In this document: positions 1 to 11,856 of the stretch, piece after piece
How the letters are laid out: the number at the start of each line of letters is the position of its first letter
How positions within the stretch are numbered: the first letter of the stretch is position 1
Origin: Lepiota brunneoincarnata
Lineage: Eukaryota; Basidiomycota; Agaricomycetes; Agaricales; Agaricaceae
Length of the DNA stretch: 64,000 bases
NCBI GenBank assembly: GCA_023014365.1
Contig: JAEBUN010000003.1
Location: forward strand, 1,054,001-1,118,000
Reading direction: 5' to 3'
Program-made: the position numbers and the translations under genes
Notes under the pieces: model-generated
What the model was told of the DNA's origin: nothing
The model's database searches: none
What the model saw: the letters and a program-made list of their open reading frames with translations, nothing else

Positions 1-1667
1 TAAGCGTGTCCGCACCGGGGAATTGCAAGCTGCAAATGTGGGATGGACGACTGAGGCAGGCGGCTCCAAGGTGGTACCTAGTCCTGAAGCAACGCCTAAG
101 CTGGTTGTCATTCCGATATCCAAACCCAAAGATCAGGGTCCCCATACGGCGACCTTGGGCTCACACCCCTCAGTGACTCCCGATGGCAAGGTTGTTGACC
201 AGAAACGTGCGCGGAATCTCGACAGTGCACTAAGCGTATACCGACGAGCAATTCAACATGAGCAAATGGGAGACTTGGATGAGGCTTTGCTGCTGTATAG
301 ACAGGCTTTCCGTATGGTGTGCTATACCTCCCACTATTACCTCTCTCGAGTTTATACGATAGCTTATTCGCAGGATTCACACGTTGATCGTGCATTCCAC
401 CGGGAAGAGATGCTTGCTAATATTGCTGCTCAGCAGGTTGGGCTGGAACCGACAGCCACTGCTACTATGGATATAATGATTGTTAGTGCGGCCACGTCGC
501 ACTCAGGCGAAAGGCGCATAGATGACGTGACAACATCCCTCCGAAACCTGTCAGTCAAACCTCAGACAATCCAGACCGGTCAGGCAATCGCTACTGGTAC
601 ACTCGGCACTCTCGTTGCATCGTTCCTGGAGCAAGAGGAGATGCTCAAGTTCAAGCCTGAAGACGAAACTCAGCCGGCCGTGCTCAGTCTTCTCCCTGAA
701 GAACTTCTTGTGGAAGTTATCCGTATATTGGACCCCACTTCCATTGAGCGGTTTGCAAGGGTATGCAAGAAAGCTCGAGTCATGACATTAGAGTCGTCCA
801 TCTGGCAGTAAGCCCACCTTGAAAATTTTTTGAGGCAGGTGTTTACGTATATAAACCAGGGGATTAGTTACCTCAACCTATAAGAAGCCTCAAATACTAG
901 ACATGGAAATCCTGGCTGAAGTGATCAGCCGGTATATGTTTGATTATAGGCGAGTTTTCATTGAACAACCGCGGATCAGGACGGACGGGGTTTACATCGC
1001 AACATGCCACTACACGTGTGTATTAATCTTACATTTGAAAATATACATCCTAATTACATCCTCAGACGACTGGGGTTGAGTGAGAATCACTGGGTTAACG
1101 TAGGCACCGCTCCTTGTCACAATTCTGATATTATCCGACAATGCATTTCAGATAAGTTACTTGATTACCTATCACCGTTATCTGCAAGTCTCTCAGTTAC
1201 CTGTCTCTGCTCGTTTTTGACACCTTCGTTCCAGTCGATTCTATCCCAATGGTCAAGTGCTCTCCCTCCTAGCAAATGAAGAAATTGGCCCACAGGCCAT
1301 CATCCCCATGCTCAAGCCATCCCTTCGCATGAAGGGTTTGTACATTGGCACCTGGCAACTCTCAGGAACGACCGTAATCCTCTCAAACCTGTTTGACGCC
1401 AGCGGACGGTACCCAACCCCAGGCACAATTGAAGCCCCGCCTCTCCAGCAGCATTCTCATTCCCACGGTACCTCATCAGGCCCCCAACAAGTCCGCTATG
1501 TCTTTGTCATGTCCCTCAACCTCCGCTCAAAGCCACTCGGCAGATGGAACAGACTTGACATCCAATCGTATGATACACTGAATTTGGAGACAGGGGATGT
1601 TACGCCTGTGGCACTGAAGCACGAACGACCATTCTGGTTCTCGAAAGTACGGTCGTATGCCTCTTGA
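1..1667 (+). CDS. HRT3: F-box protein, Hrt3/FBXO9 type (5' end cut by window)
   Basis: Substrate-recognition subunit expected in an SCF ubiquitin ligase. The frame is open to the first base of the window and no ATG is seen before it, so the start lies outside. Visible order: a helical TPR/MIT-like segment (SVYRRAIQHEQMGDLDEALL, about bases 227-286), an F-box beginning LLPEELLVEVIRILDP near base 690, then the Hrt3/FBXO9 C-terminal domain with FIEQPRIRTDGVYIATCHY (about 958-1015), LSENHWVNV and MKGLYIGTWQLSGTTVIL. The stop ends at 1667. At least three short introns lie between about 808 and 1260, and I did not fix all their borders. In yeast and mammals this family pairs with Skp1; the substrate here cannot be told. 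It converges with the Clr2 gene. Confidence 0.8.
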
Positions 1668-2276
1668 TGGGTCGGCTTAGGGATTTAGCCAGGTTGATAT
1701 GAACACGAGGAGCCTTATTGATGTATCGACACAACCTAGTCGATTGCATAGGATGTTACGATGTTAATGCGATTATTTGTTTCTACGCGAACCTTTAGCG
1801 CTTTAAGCTTGTTACGACAAGCCACTTGAGCAGTCTGAATATCTACCACCAATTTATGTAATTCCGAGATTCGCTTCCAAAGGTAAGATTTTCGAGGTCC
1901 CCGCAACCTAAACGTACCTACCTCTAACATTAGAGGTAGGCTGTTGGGAATTGCCTTGCTGTACCTCCATAAATCTGTAAGTCTTAATCACCAAGGGCTG
2001 ACGCTATCCGTTCTTAGAACATGGACACTTTCCGGCAGGTCAAATTTCCGCCAGTGCTACAATCAACCGTCGCCGGTCAAGCTCAAGGCTTGGGGCAATT
2101 GCGGATCTTCGTCGGGGTTTTCCACTTTTCGTGACTTTGTCTAGCTTGACCGCTCCTTTCTGGCTTGGGCACCTCTCCAGTCGACAATAGGGATAATAAG
2201 ATACAGACAAGAAAGGGTAGCATATCAAAAAGTAGCGGAGAAGTACGCGTATCGAAGAATATATCTGGACAAGAAA
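1668..2276. other. Convergent intergenic region, F-box gene / CLR2
   Basis: Holds the 3' flanks of two convergent genes. The one clear structure is the perfect inverted repeat at 1917-1940. A 64-codon ATG frame on the minus strand (1930 down to 1736) has no recognisable similarity and is not called as a gene. Confidence 0.5.
1917..1940. repeat. Perfect 11-bp inverted repeat with 2-nt loop
   Basis: CCTACCTCTAA at 1917-1927 and its exact reverse complement at 1930-1940 are separated by CA. It lies between two convergent 3' ends, so it could fold in either transcript or be a chance palindrome. No function can be assigned from sequence alone. Confidence 0.7.
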
Positions 2277-4860
2277 TCATTCATGCATCACAATATCCCC
2301 ATCCCTGTCTTGTCCCGAGAGTTGTGCAGGCAGGCCAAGCTCATCTCCATTATCTTCATCCTTCAACATATCCACGTCCTCCCCTTCCAATATACTGGCC
2401 ATCTCGTACCGTTTATGATTGTTCAGCTGGCTATATGCCTCTTGATCCGCCCTCTCCAGCATTTTCGTCCTTCCCGGCTGAAACCTGTCGGGGTCAACAC
2501 TACAATGAAAGCCACCGTTCAGCCCTTCGATAGCCCACAAGTGGCCATACTGCATTATTCCGCCTTCTTCGATGGGTATTCGTGTCGCGCGCTGCACCTC
2601 GCGTATGAGTAATGGATGCTGGAGAAGTGTGGGGTAATATCGGCCGGAGAGTAGGGAAAGGGAGATGACAGCTTCGTAGCCTGGCGTTAGAATTGATCGG
2701 AAGCGATATCCAAGCGGAGGTTGGGGCGGGGGGTACAGCGAAGGTGGTTCGACTGCTTCAGTCGAACCCTTTGGAGTGTTGGATGAAGAGGCAGTTTGGG
2801 CTTGGGGCAGTGCTTGGGGAGGGGGGTGGGATGGTGCTGAAGTGGTCGGTATTTGTGTAGATGATGAACCTCCTACAGGTGTGGACGGGGGATTCTTGGA
2901 TTTATCGATGCTGGTTTGCGTTGCCATCTGGGGTATCTTCAGAATTTCATTCTCATTCTCGTCCCAATCTTCATCTACCAGTTCGAATAGCGATCCACTC
3001 ACTCGACACTCTTTCTTCTTCTTCCCCTCCTTACTCATGGTCTCTACCACAAACAACGCACTGATACGCATGAACACGCCCCTCACACCTGCACCAATCT
3101 CCGAGGGATCGCGACCAGTGACTAAGTAGGCCTCTAGGGCCTTGGAGCTCGGACCGGCAGGGGGCAAGATATTCTGTGCACCATGAGGCGCAAGACAGCG
3201 TCTCGGAACCTTCAACCGCACAAAATCGTCGACCCATATTCGCTCCGGACCCCACCAAAGCCCTTGAAATCGTATCTGTGTCCGGGTAAGGCCTGCAGGA
3301 CTTGCACTGGACCCAAAAAAGTCATCTGAGAGTTTTTGAAGGTCAGACGGAGGCATATCGGACTGAGTGCTAGATAGACTCCGGTACGGATGGGGCGGTG
3401 GGTTGTTGCTTGTCACAGTCGTGGGTACCGCGTTTATTCGACTCGCAGCATTGATAGCAGACTCTAAGGAAGTTTTGGGTTGATTTTTGTTAGCCGAAAG
3501 CCCAGCGGGAGTAGGCGGCGGGACTGTATACGAGAATTCCCATTCATCGGTTACGGAAAAGAGTTGTGAGAGGTTAGAGGCGATTTGTAGGGCTACCGCA
3601 TACGGAGCACCCGCCTCGGAAAACTGAGGAGGTTTATCCCCTTGGCACGGGTTGAAACGTGAGACATTATCCTGGTCAAAGTCGAGAAGCTCCGTAGGAA
3701 TAGCTTGTAGTCCTGCTATGACATCGTCTGGGGGGATATAGGACTGGTAAGGAATGACTCGTGTATCAGGTACATGAATAGATTTATTGACGGCGAAGAG
3801 CTCAATGAGATATACGGTGGATTGCTCAACTTTGAAGGGGGGACGGTCCTCCTTTTCGAATATGGTCCCGCGGCCTTCTTCGTGAGCATCTCCATTGGTA
3901 TGATGTTGATTCGAGGGGGGTGGTCCCGGCGTGGGTTCCGAGGGTTGGGGATTTGAGTCAGAAGGGCTTGGTTCGTTCCCCCGCGGAATTGCCACTGCCT
4001 TGAGTTTGTATTCCTGTACAAGTCCGGGCCAAAACAGAATTGCACTGTCCTCCCCGCTGGGTCCTGGAATTGGGGGCTGTAATTCACACCACACTACCTC
4101 CCCGTCTCTGTACCACCGTTTCAGCTTCATGTTGGTTCGAGAAAATACGGCCCGTAAATCTGAGTTCCGTTCCGCCAGCGTAGGGTTGTTTTGAACGTGC
4201 GCTGATGGCTTCAAAGTCTTTGCTGGTTTAAGCGGCTTCTGAACAGAAGCGTATGGACGGTTTCGAGGCCTTTCCCGAGCTATTTTTTCCCTTCGTGCTC
4301 GAGGCACAGGTGAAGCAGATGATGGCGACCCGAGGATATCTCCCATACTAGCAGTAATACTCTTCTGTGGCTGTTTGGTACAATACTTGCACTCGCAATT
4401 GCCATAATTCATGGTAGAATCGGTGAAAAGCCAGATGGCATGAGGTATGAATTCGTTGATAGAGCGAAAACGACCAGATCGTGCGCAACCTGGAAAATGG
4501 AGTTTAGTGTCAAGTGGAAGTGTTGTTTAGGGCTGACCATAGAGGTAGAGGTCGTGTCGTGGATTTTGCGCGGGTCCCTTGTGGTGATCATATAATCTAT
4601 ATCCTTGTGGCCAATCCCGAAGGACATAGTCGTTGGCTAGAAAGTGTTCTTAAATGAAAAAAGCTTCTCAGATGAGTGGAATCCGGGTGCTCACGATCGC
4701 CCGGCATTTCCAACTTTGTTGCAATAGCCTTGCCAACGGCTGCCCTCCACTTCCTCGCTTGTGCATTCTCGTCAATATTGAGGAGTTCCATGTAATTGAC
4801 ATGCCCCTCGGCGTCGACTATGGGAGTTGTGTTTGTTGGCCATTTAGGTCTCGTCACCAT
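2277..4860 (-). CDS. CLR2: Clr2-family transcriptional silencing protein
   Basis: Homologue of fission yeast Clr2, a subunit of the SHREC heterochromatin complex that limits histone turnover and transcription at silent loci. Proposed exons (minus strand): 4860-4695, 4636-4538 and 4489-2277, about 825 residues. Both introns (58 and 48 nt) have GT-AG ends and keep frame. The joined N-terminus reads DPNDYVLRDWPQGYRLYDHH (from about residue 54), then RFRSINEFIPHAIWLF and CECKYC (about 90-125), matching the Clr2 N-terminal domain. The C-terminal Clr2 domain begins around residue 490-500 with RFQGLWWGPERIWVDDFVRL. The linkers are Ser/Pro-rich. An in-frame ATG ten codons upstream (4890) is an alternative start. 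It is divergent from the sterol acyltransferase. Confidence 0.85.
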
Positions 4861-5372
4861 CAGAGCGAGGAAAGTCCAGATATACAGCATTGGGATGAAA
4901 GGCTGTTGTGGGATGGCCTACTCGCCTGGACATTGTAAGATCAAGAGAGAAGGGCTGTCCTGGTATTCTGTTTGAAGGGGCGTGATAATTCAAGCTGTGA
5001 CGCGTGCACGTGACGTTCAATATAACCAACTTGCAAGCTTTTTTTTTTTCCTTTTCGTCCCCGACCATCTCAATGATATTCTGTTGCCACCCACAGTTCA
5101 TTCCTTTTCTGCCGTGATTTATCTACGCCTTGCACCTGTATCTACGTGCATAGCGTTAAACTGCGCGGCAAGAGCTACGGCCCCTGCAGAATGTCCTCAT
5201 GCCCTTCTCTCCATGATAGATACTTTGATATGGACCTACATCTCTCACTTTAGCATCTTAGTCATAATCTACCGCAGTTAGAATTGCACTTCGTTCGCAG
5301 GTGTGCGCTGTGTTGGTGTCGACTGCGTGTGAACAGTGGGCGTGAAGGTATCCCGGGTAAACACTTCGTTAA

Positions 5373-5380
5373 TGACGTCA
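5373..5380. promoter_or_regulatory. CRE-like palindrome TGACGTCA
   Basis: Perfect ATF/CREB consensus about 185 bp upstream of the sterol acyltransferase ATG. Fungal bZIP factors of the Atf1 type bind this octamer. Use in vivo is inference. Confidence 0.4.
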
Positions 5381-5410
5381 CGAGCCCAGTACCTTCTGCC
5401 GAGTAGCACT

Positions 5411-5420
5411 CACACGTGAT
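5411..5420. promoter_or_regulatory. E-box, reads ATCACGTGTG on the minus strand
   Basis: CACACGTGAT, about 145 bp upstream of the sterol acyltransferase ATG. It shares the core ATCACGTG with the perfect palindrome in the ERG4 promoter at 17176-17185. bHLH factors including SREBP-type and Cbf1-type regulators bind such cores. Confidence 0.4.
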
Positions 5421-5564
5421 TGGATCCTACCCTTGCCCTATTGTCCTCATCTTTCACTCAATCTCCCCACGGGTTACACCGCTGTCCTGTGGCGCAGACG
5501 CCTCAAGCTCAGAAAACCCTCCTTTGATTTCGAAAATCGCAGTTCTCTTTAGGAACAATCAACA

Positions 5565-7910
5565 ATGGCCACCGTCATTTCACCAAAGGAGAATCCCCCC
5601 ACCGATAAGCCTGGAAGTGATGGATTCAACGCAACGGACGGTACACTACATGTCTCCAAGCCCTACCGAACCAAGAATTCGAGCAAGCTGCGCGCGTTGA
5701 TCACATTTACACCACGCAAATCCGTGTTCGATATTAACAATGAAGCATCCGGAATCAATGAATTTAGGGTATGTGGTCGAACTCATCAGATTACTCGCGT
5801 CCACTGACAGCCTGTATGAAGGGATTCTACTCCCTTTTCTGGGTGTCGATCTTCATATGGACCATCAGGACATACGTCAACAGTATCGAGACTAACGGAG
5901 CCCCACTGAACTTGCACTTTGCCACAATGTTTTCGCAGGACGCCGTTACTCTCGCCATTAGTGACTTCATCCTCATCTTGAGCACGGGGATATGTGTTCC
6001 CGTTGCGATGGCAATAAGCAAAGGTTGGATCAAGTATTATTGGACCGGTCTGGTACTGCAACACCTGGTGCAGACCACCATCCTGTTCACGGCCATTACA
6101 TGGACATTCAATAGGTTTGCGCTCCTCCTAATTCTTTGCTATTGTCAGACTCAGCTCCGTCTAGGAAATGGCCATGGGTACAGTCGGGCTTCCTGACATT
6201 GCACTCTCTGGTGAGATTATACCGAGAGCAAGGAATCGTGACGATAACCTCGGGCCTTTAGGTCATGATCATGAAAATGCACTCATATTTGACTGTCAAC
6301 GGCCACCTACAATACGTTTCTCAGCAGTCTCAACGGTTACTCGAGCGACTCCGCAAAGCGACAGTCGCTGTGGGCGGTTGGGACAAGGCACTTAAGGATG
6401 CAACGCCAGAGTTGGGCACTCCAGGGGGTAGCAGCATGGGTTCTACACGTAGTGGAACGCCCGAAGTACCCGAGGGCTCGTCTTCATCGTACATTGATCC
6501 GGCTGCCGCCAATGTCCTGCGGAAGCGCCTTGCGGCTGTGGCTCCACAGCAAAATGACCATGCCAGCATCCATTTTGTCGAGAAGACTAGTTCCAGCGGA
6601 TCCGCCCACTCGACAACTATTTCGGATATCTCAGGAATCTCAAATGTCGACGAAAGTCTTCACCGGAAACAACATCCCCTTGTTCTCCATCCTAACCCAA
6701 CGGTTTCTGCTCTGGCGAAAGACTACTCCGATTTACAAGCAGAATTGATAAGCCCTGGCGCAGGGAACGTCACATGGCCGAACAACATCACGTGGAAGAA
6801 CTTCGCAGTATATCAGCTCATCCCGACACTGGTCTATGAACTTGACTATCCTAGGACCAACCGGTATGTCTTTTCTATCGAGAGTGAAGGTTACGAAGAT
6901 GGACTGTCTGACGTCACGTAGTATTCGTCCACTCTACATATTTGAGAAAACGGTTGGTGTAGTCCTGCAAGACGTTCCGGCTAGACCTAACCAACCACTG
7001 ATGCAGGTAGCGACTTTTGGCACATTTGCACTGCTTTATACCGTGACGGAGTCCTTCATTTTACCTCTTACCCCAACATCGGAACAATCCTTTTCCAGAT
7101 CGCTACTTGATCTAGCCCTTCCTTTCATGATTGCATACCTTCTTTTATTCTATATCATCTTTGGTGGGTTTGGTTCGGTGCATCCGTGCCAGGAGCAACA
7201 TGGCTGATCATGTTTAACCCAGAATGTATTTGCAACGGCTTTGCTGAGCTCTCGTGGTAAGCCGATGACATATGTAAACTCGTCTGGCGTTGGCCCACGT
7301 TAGTTTTTAGTTTTGCTGACAGACAATTTTACGAAGATTGGGTGAGTGACTCATAATCTTTCTTTGTGCATTGACTAAAGGACTATGTAGTAGGTTGGAA
7401 TATCTGTTTTTTGGATGGTTGCACTCAAATAGCACATAGGTGGAATTCGACTTCATGGGAGGAGTTTTCACGCAAATGGAACAAGCCGGTCTATGGCTTC
7501 CTCCTGCGGCACATTTACGCTCCTCTTATCTATAATTGTGGGTTCTCCAAAACGGTAGCCATGCTCTTTACCTTCTTCCTGAGCGCCAGTGCGCACGAAC
7601 TCGTGATGGCTGTTGTAACGCAGAAGATCAGGTGAGCAAGTTTCTGCGCAGTCGCCTGCCGCAGCGGGCCAGCTTATCGCTTATGATTAGGCTTTACCTA
7701 TTTATGCTGCAAGTGCGTCTTAAGGTTTCACACTATTTGTGTCTGCCTTTCCCCTGACATTCCTCCTCCTTATAGCTCGCACAGATCCCCTTGATCCTCC
7801 TCAGCCGTATTCCAGCTATCAGGCGTAACAAACTGATGGGTAATGTTATTTTTTGGCTTGGGCTATACGCAGGTTTCCCTCTGCTCTGCGTGGCATATGT
7901 GGCATACTAG
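5565..7910 (+). CDS. ARE2: Sterol O-acyltransferase (Are1/Are2, MBOAT family)
   Basis: Endoplasmic-reticulum enzyme that esterifies sterols with fatty acyl-CoA for storage in lipid droplets. ATG at 5565. A soluble N-terminus is followed by several hydrophobic segments. Exons carry LDYPRTN, then FYEDW and WNSTSWEEFSRKWNKPV, which together form the family FYxDWWN motif, and later SASAHELVM with the expected catalytic His of MBOAT enzymes. It ends at 7910 after WLGLYAGFPLLCVAY. Several short introns are needed. At the FYEDW/WN junction (about 7334-7440) the canonical splice leaves the frame one base out: GATTGGGTGAGT would need one G fewer. ARE2 rather than diacylglycerol acyltransferase is favoured by FYxDWWN and the order of motifs. 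Confidence 0.85.
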
Positions 7911-8384
7911 CTATTTCATTGGTCGAGACCATGACTGTGATATTACTGGATGGGCTAGGCCAACTCGATTTTGCCCTAGCGCCCCTGATATCCCAAAGCC
8001 CTCCAGTTATTCACGGTTGGGAGGCAATACCACCATTCAGTGCATCAAGCTCGAGGACTTGACAAGGCGTGGGTACTCGGGGATTGCATATATATATCCT
8101 ATCCTGTAAACCTCCTAATGAGTCCACAAACAACGGAATGATGTAAAGTAGTAATCCGTGCCCAGCGTCAGCCATATTAAGTGCAAAAAGCAACTTAGAA
8201 ATATCAGAGTTACTAATATTCACTCAAGTTTGGGTAATCCAGTAGCTAGATAACGTGATTGCGGGTGACCTCTCTCAAAGTCGTTTGTTTTGTAGGAGAT
8301 CTACGGTTTTTTGCCATAAAGCGGCAGAGAAAATGTCAAGAACAAGGATAGTACTATTACATGTGAACAGAAAAGGCATTACGT
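7911..8384. other. Convergent intergenic region
   Basis: 3' flanks of the sterol acyltransferase and TRAPPC12 genes, AT-rich in part. No gene or repeat recognised. Confidence 0.5.
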
Positions 8385-11214
8385 TTAGTTGGTGGGCATT
8401 TTCAAACAGTTCGTCCTCAAACCATCACCACTCCACTTAGCCACTTCGATCAGAAGATCCACTTTCTTCTCCAGCCCAGCAGCAGAGCGCAGTTCGTATA
8501 ATGTCGCTGTAAAGAAAATTAGTTGATTATTCCTGCGAAGTAAACCTAGAGATCAGAGTAAGATACGAACAGAGATTGAAGAGGAACGGTTCGGCGACCA
8601 CGACGGTTGACGGGGACGACTCGAGTGCTTTTTCGAGTACGTCTATAGCCTGTGTATGATTGTCAGATATTAAATAAGGAATGGGGGCCCCAAGTAACTA
8701 AACACACACACCTCTTTGAGCTTTCCCTGGCTCAACAACGCAACACTCAGATTGTTGACTGCCTACAACGGTAATGAGGCATTTTCACACAGATTCTTGA
8801 GGGAGCACGGCTCGGAATACTTACAACATAATTCTCTGCATCCTTCTCAATCAATTGCTGCAAGACGCCCACACACCGGTCCCATTCCCCCTCTGCGGCG
8901 CCCAGCATCGCTTCATTCATCTTCTTCAGGGTTTCGTCTGCAGATGGGTCCTGAGCCACTAGCGAAAAATGGTATGCAGCAAGCTGAGCATTTCCACCCT
9001 GGAGATATATACGGGCAACAGCTGAGCGAAGGGTCGGGTTGGTTGTCATTTTAGGCTCAGCCTCGTTGGCCGAAATTTGTGTACACAGTGGTTCAAGGAG
9101 CTTCGCCGCTGCTGTAAAATCCTACCAAGGCCCGCCCGGGTCAGCTGTGCCACAGCAGGAAAAAAGGCAAACGAGACCTGTAACAACGCACCCTCATCTC
9201 GACTAGCTGCGAAGCCAGGATCAGGCAGACTCGTGCCCCTCTTTCCTTCCACATATCCTTCACCTCTTGTGATTCTGCTCCTTTCTCACTTGAGGCAGCC
9301 TCCCTTGCCTTTCGCTTGCACTTCGTCAGGAGCCCACTGAGCGCGTCCAAATACCCCATATGATCTCCTGCCCAATACTTGACGCGAGCATGCATAACTT
9401 CGAGTTCGAATGGGAGTATTCTCTCGAACACCCAGTGGCGGGTCTCTGTGGGCTCGATAGCATTGAGGACCGCGAAGAGGTTGGTGCATTCTGCCGCCGT
9501 TTGGTTGGAGAGGCGTAGGACGAGCGAGGCTTGCTAGGCGGAGGTACCATAACTATTGATGTAATCATGTAGATTAAAGCTGCGAGGTCGCGAGGATACT
9601 CACTCCGAGTATGGCGTCGATATCGGTAGGATTCGAAACGACGATTCTATCTCTCGCCATTCGTGCTAGCGCTCTCCAGCTGTTCGTCATCTACGCCGGG
9701 ATCAACATCTCATCCTGGAAGGGTTCCATACACACGGAAATGCACTTACGACAAGGGTATGAATGTCGGATCTCTTCCACTCTCCGGTGACATCTCGTAT
9801 GGGCCTTTTTTCAGGTGGGTAAATATATTTGGCGAGAAGCGTAGTCAATGGATCTGTCTAGTACATGTATAATACATGAAAGAGGATTTCGGTAACCACC
9901 ATAATAGCAAATTTGATGAATAGAAAGAGCGGCGCACATTCGGGATGGGCAGGAACATGGTGGGGACGATGAGGCCCGGCAAATAGAGGTCAGGGACCTC
10001 TTCCTGGTCATCCTCCTCAGGGGGCGGCGGTGGAACGTCTTTGTTCAGGTTGAGGGGAGACAGGACAGGCGGTTCAGAAGACGCTGGAGACATCGTCGTG
10101 TTCACGCTGAGTGCAATTTCATGAGCAGGGGGTTCGGGCGAAGCAGAAGGCGCGACGGAAGGCGCTTCCTCATGTTCTTCCCTTTCCTCCTCTGATAATG
10201 CATCGCCCTCTTCAGTCAATGAGGAACGGGTCAGGCACCTCCGGCTCCACGTACACCGAAGTGTCTATGGCAAGGCCGGAGGCCAACAGAGGAGATTCCA
10301 TATCCCTCACCGCCGCCGGGGGACGCGCAGCGCTGGCCACAGGTAGGTGTTGGGACAGGGGGAACCTCGATCGTAGTTGACTGCGGCATCTCATCAACAG
10401 GCGCGGGCAATGCGTCAATATCGACCTCGTCGGTCAAGAGCTCAAGTGGCTGCAGCGGAACTAGCACGGAATCACCCGGAAGAGACTTTGTCGACCCCGC
10501 GCTTTCTTGCTTGCGTTTGATCTCGGGTGTGAGGTCGGGTCCTAGCTCGTTGTAGTTGTCGTCAAAGTGGACCTCCTTTGTAGGCCCGTTCTTCTCTTCC
10601 GAGATTCGTGGGGATGGGGGAATAATGGTGGTGTGAAGAGCCGAGTTTGAGCTCGAAAAGGATCGAGGCCGCGACTTGAGGGTCACGTGAGGCAAATGCA
10701 GGTTGCCGCCTAGTCGTCTGATTGACTTCTTGACCTTGATTGCCACCTTTTGTGGTATAGCTTTCATCGGCGATGCTGTTGGTGGGGGTAGTACGGCAGC
10801 ACTGTCCTCGGACGGCGAGGCAGAAGGTACCGAGGATGAGCGGGAATGGTGGTGAATAAACGATGATATCGAGCGCACGGAACGCAGAGAGATCGCGCGG
10901 TTCCGGGCCTTGGATTCAGTCCTTAGTTGACTTGGTAGGGGTCGGAGGCGGTGACTGAGTTGGGTGGAGAGGGGGATGAAGTCGAGGATGAAGACGAGGA
11001 CGATTCAGGGATGTGGATAGGTAGTCTGAATGCGGGTGATGTGGATGGACAACTCTTTAGAGGATGGGATGGACAGCGAAAACCGCCTGGGTTTCCGCAA
11101 TTTGTTTATTGGCCTCGCCGCATTGTTAGACTTCCCCTCATCCTCGCCTGTTGCACTCAATGACTCCTTGGGCTTGGGACTGGAGGATGCCGACAACGAA
11201 AAGTATCTGGGCAT
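8385..11214 (-). CDS. TRAPPC12: TRAPPC12-like TPR protein (trafficking complex subunit)
   Basis: Expected subunit of TRAPP tethering complexes in ER-Golgi/Golgi traffic. The conserved C-terminal half is clear: DLYLPGLIVPTMFLPIPN near 9990-9940, VMTNSWRALARMARDRIV near 9690-9650, FERILPFELEVMHARVKYW near 9430-9375, and TPR-like helices with NPTLRSAVARIYLQGGNAQL near 9045-8985. The stop (8387-8385) follows GLRTNCLKMPTN. The Ser/Pro-rich N-terminus is uncertain: the start could be ATG 10767, or ATG 11214 through an upstream exon. The frame changes twice without a convincing intron, near 10345 and 10213, and each would be mended by one base fewer. A GTGAGG...AAG intron over about 10310-10210 is a formal alternative. 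Confidence 0.8.
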
Positions 11215-11856
11215 CCCTTCGACAGAAGGCGGGATGGTCTGGTGGGGGTTGTCAACCAGCTGGTACAGAGAGAAGAGGGTCCATATTTATATCGGTGAGA
11301 CACAACGAAATGAATTGGCATTTCAAGGGCCACACAATAGCCTAACGGGCATTACAATTGCCGAACACAACACGACAGGGCCATGGACCAGAACAAGGCC
11401 ATGGTGTAGAACAAGGCCATGGTGTAGAACAAGGCCACGGCGTACAACCTGTCGACTTTCCCCGACCGCTCTCTTTCCCTCGCAGAACAGTCTCTCAGCT
11501 AATCGGTGCGCGATGTGTCAAGCTATCAGGCCCGCCTTCCTATGCTCGATAACCGCCTGGCCACACTGACGTTTGGAATGCAGTGCTCACCGAGTTTACG
11601 AGAAATTGTCACCGATCCTGATATGCTGTGCCTGCTTCTTGTTCTCAACCACCTTATTTCCAATGTGCACCTTGTCTTATCCGTCCCGATGACAACAATT
11701 AATGCATAGCAAGAGAAATCGTATGTTATGTACGACTAACTGAAATGAATAAGTGACTATAATACCATGGCAAGGAAAAAGAGCTCGACAAGCATAATGG
11801 ACAAATCAGCTTATGAAACACACGGTCTGCAGGGACTGCAAAAAAGAATCGAGATT
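11215..11856. other. Intergenic region upstream of TRAPPC12
   Basis: Probably the TRAPPC12 promoter and the KAR9-family 3' flank. It holds an 18-bp minisatellite (11379-11450). No further gene recognised. Confidence 0.45.
11379..11450. repeat. 18-bp tandem repeat, four copies
   Basis: Unit close to GGCCATGGTGTAGAACAA. The two middle copies are identical. The first has ACC in place of TGT after ATGG, and the last is diverged. It lies in non-coding sequence upstream of TRAPPC12. Confidence 0.8.

Larger units (their letters stand above)
4861..5564. other. Divergent promoter region, CLR2 / sterol acyltransferase
   Basis: About 700 bp between two divergent starts. It contains a T-rich tract near 5040, a palindromic CRE-type TGACGTCA (5373-5380) and an E-box CACGTG (5413-5418) next to an inverted CCAAT (ATTGG). 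No credible coding sequence was recognised. Confidence 0.5.

Noticed and set aside
1736..1930. 64-codon minus-strand ATG frame
   Set aside because: No similarity, no splice partners, and it lies in a convergent 3' region.
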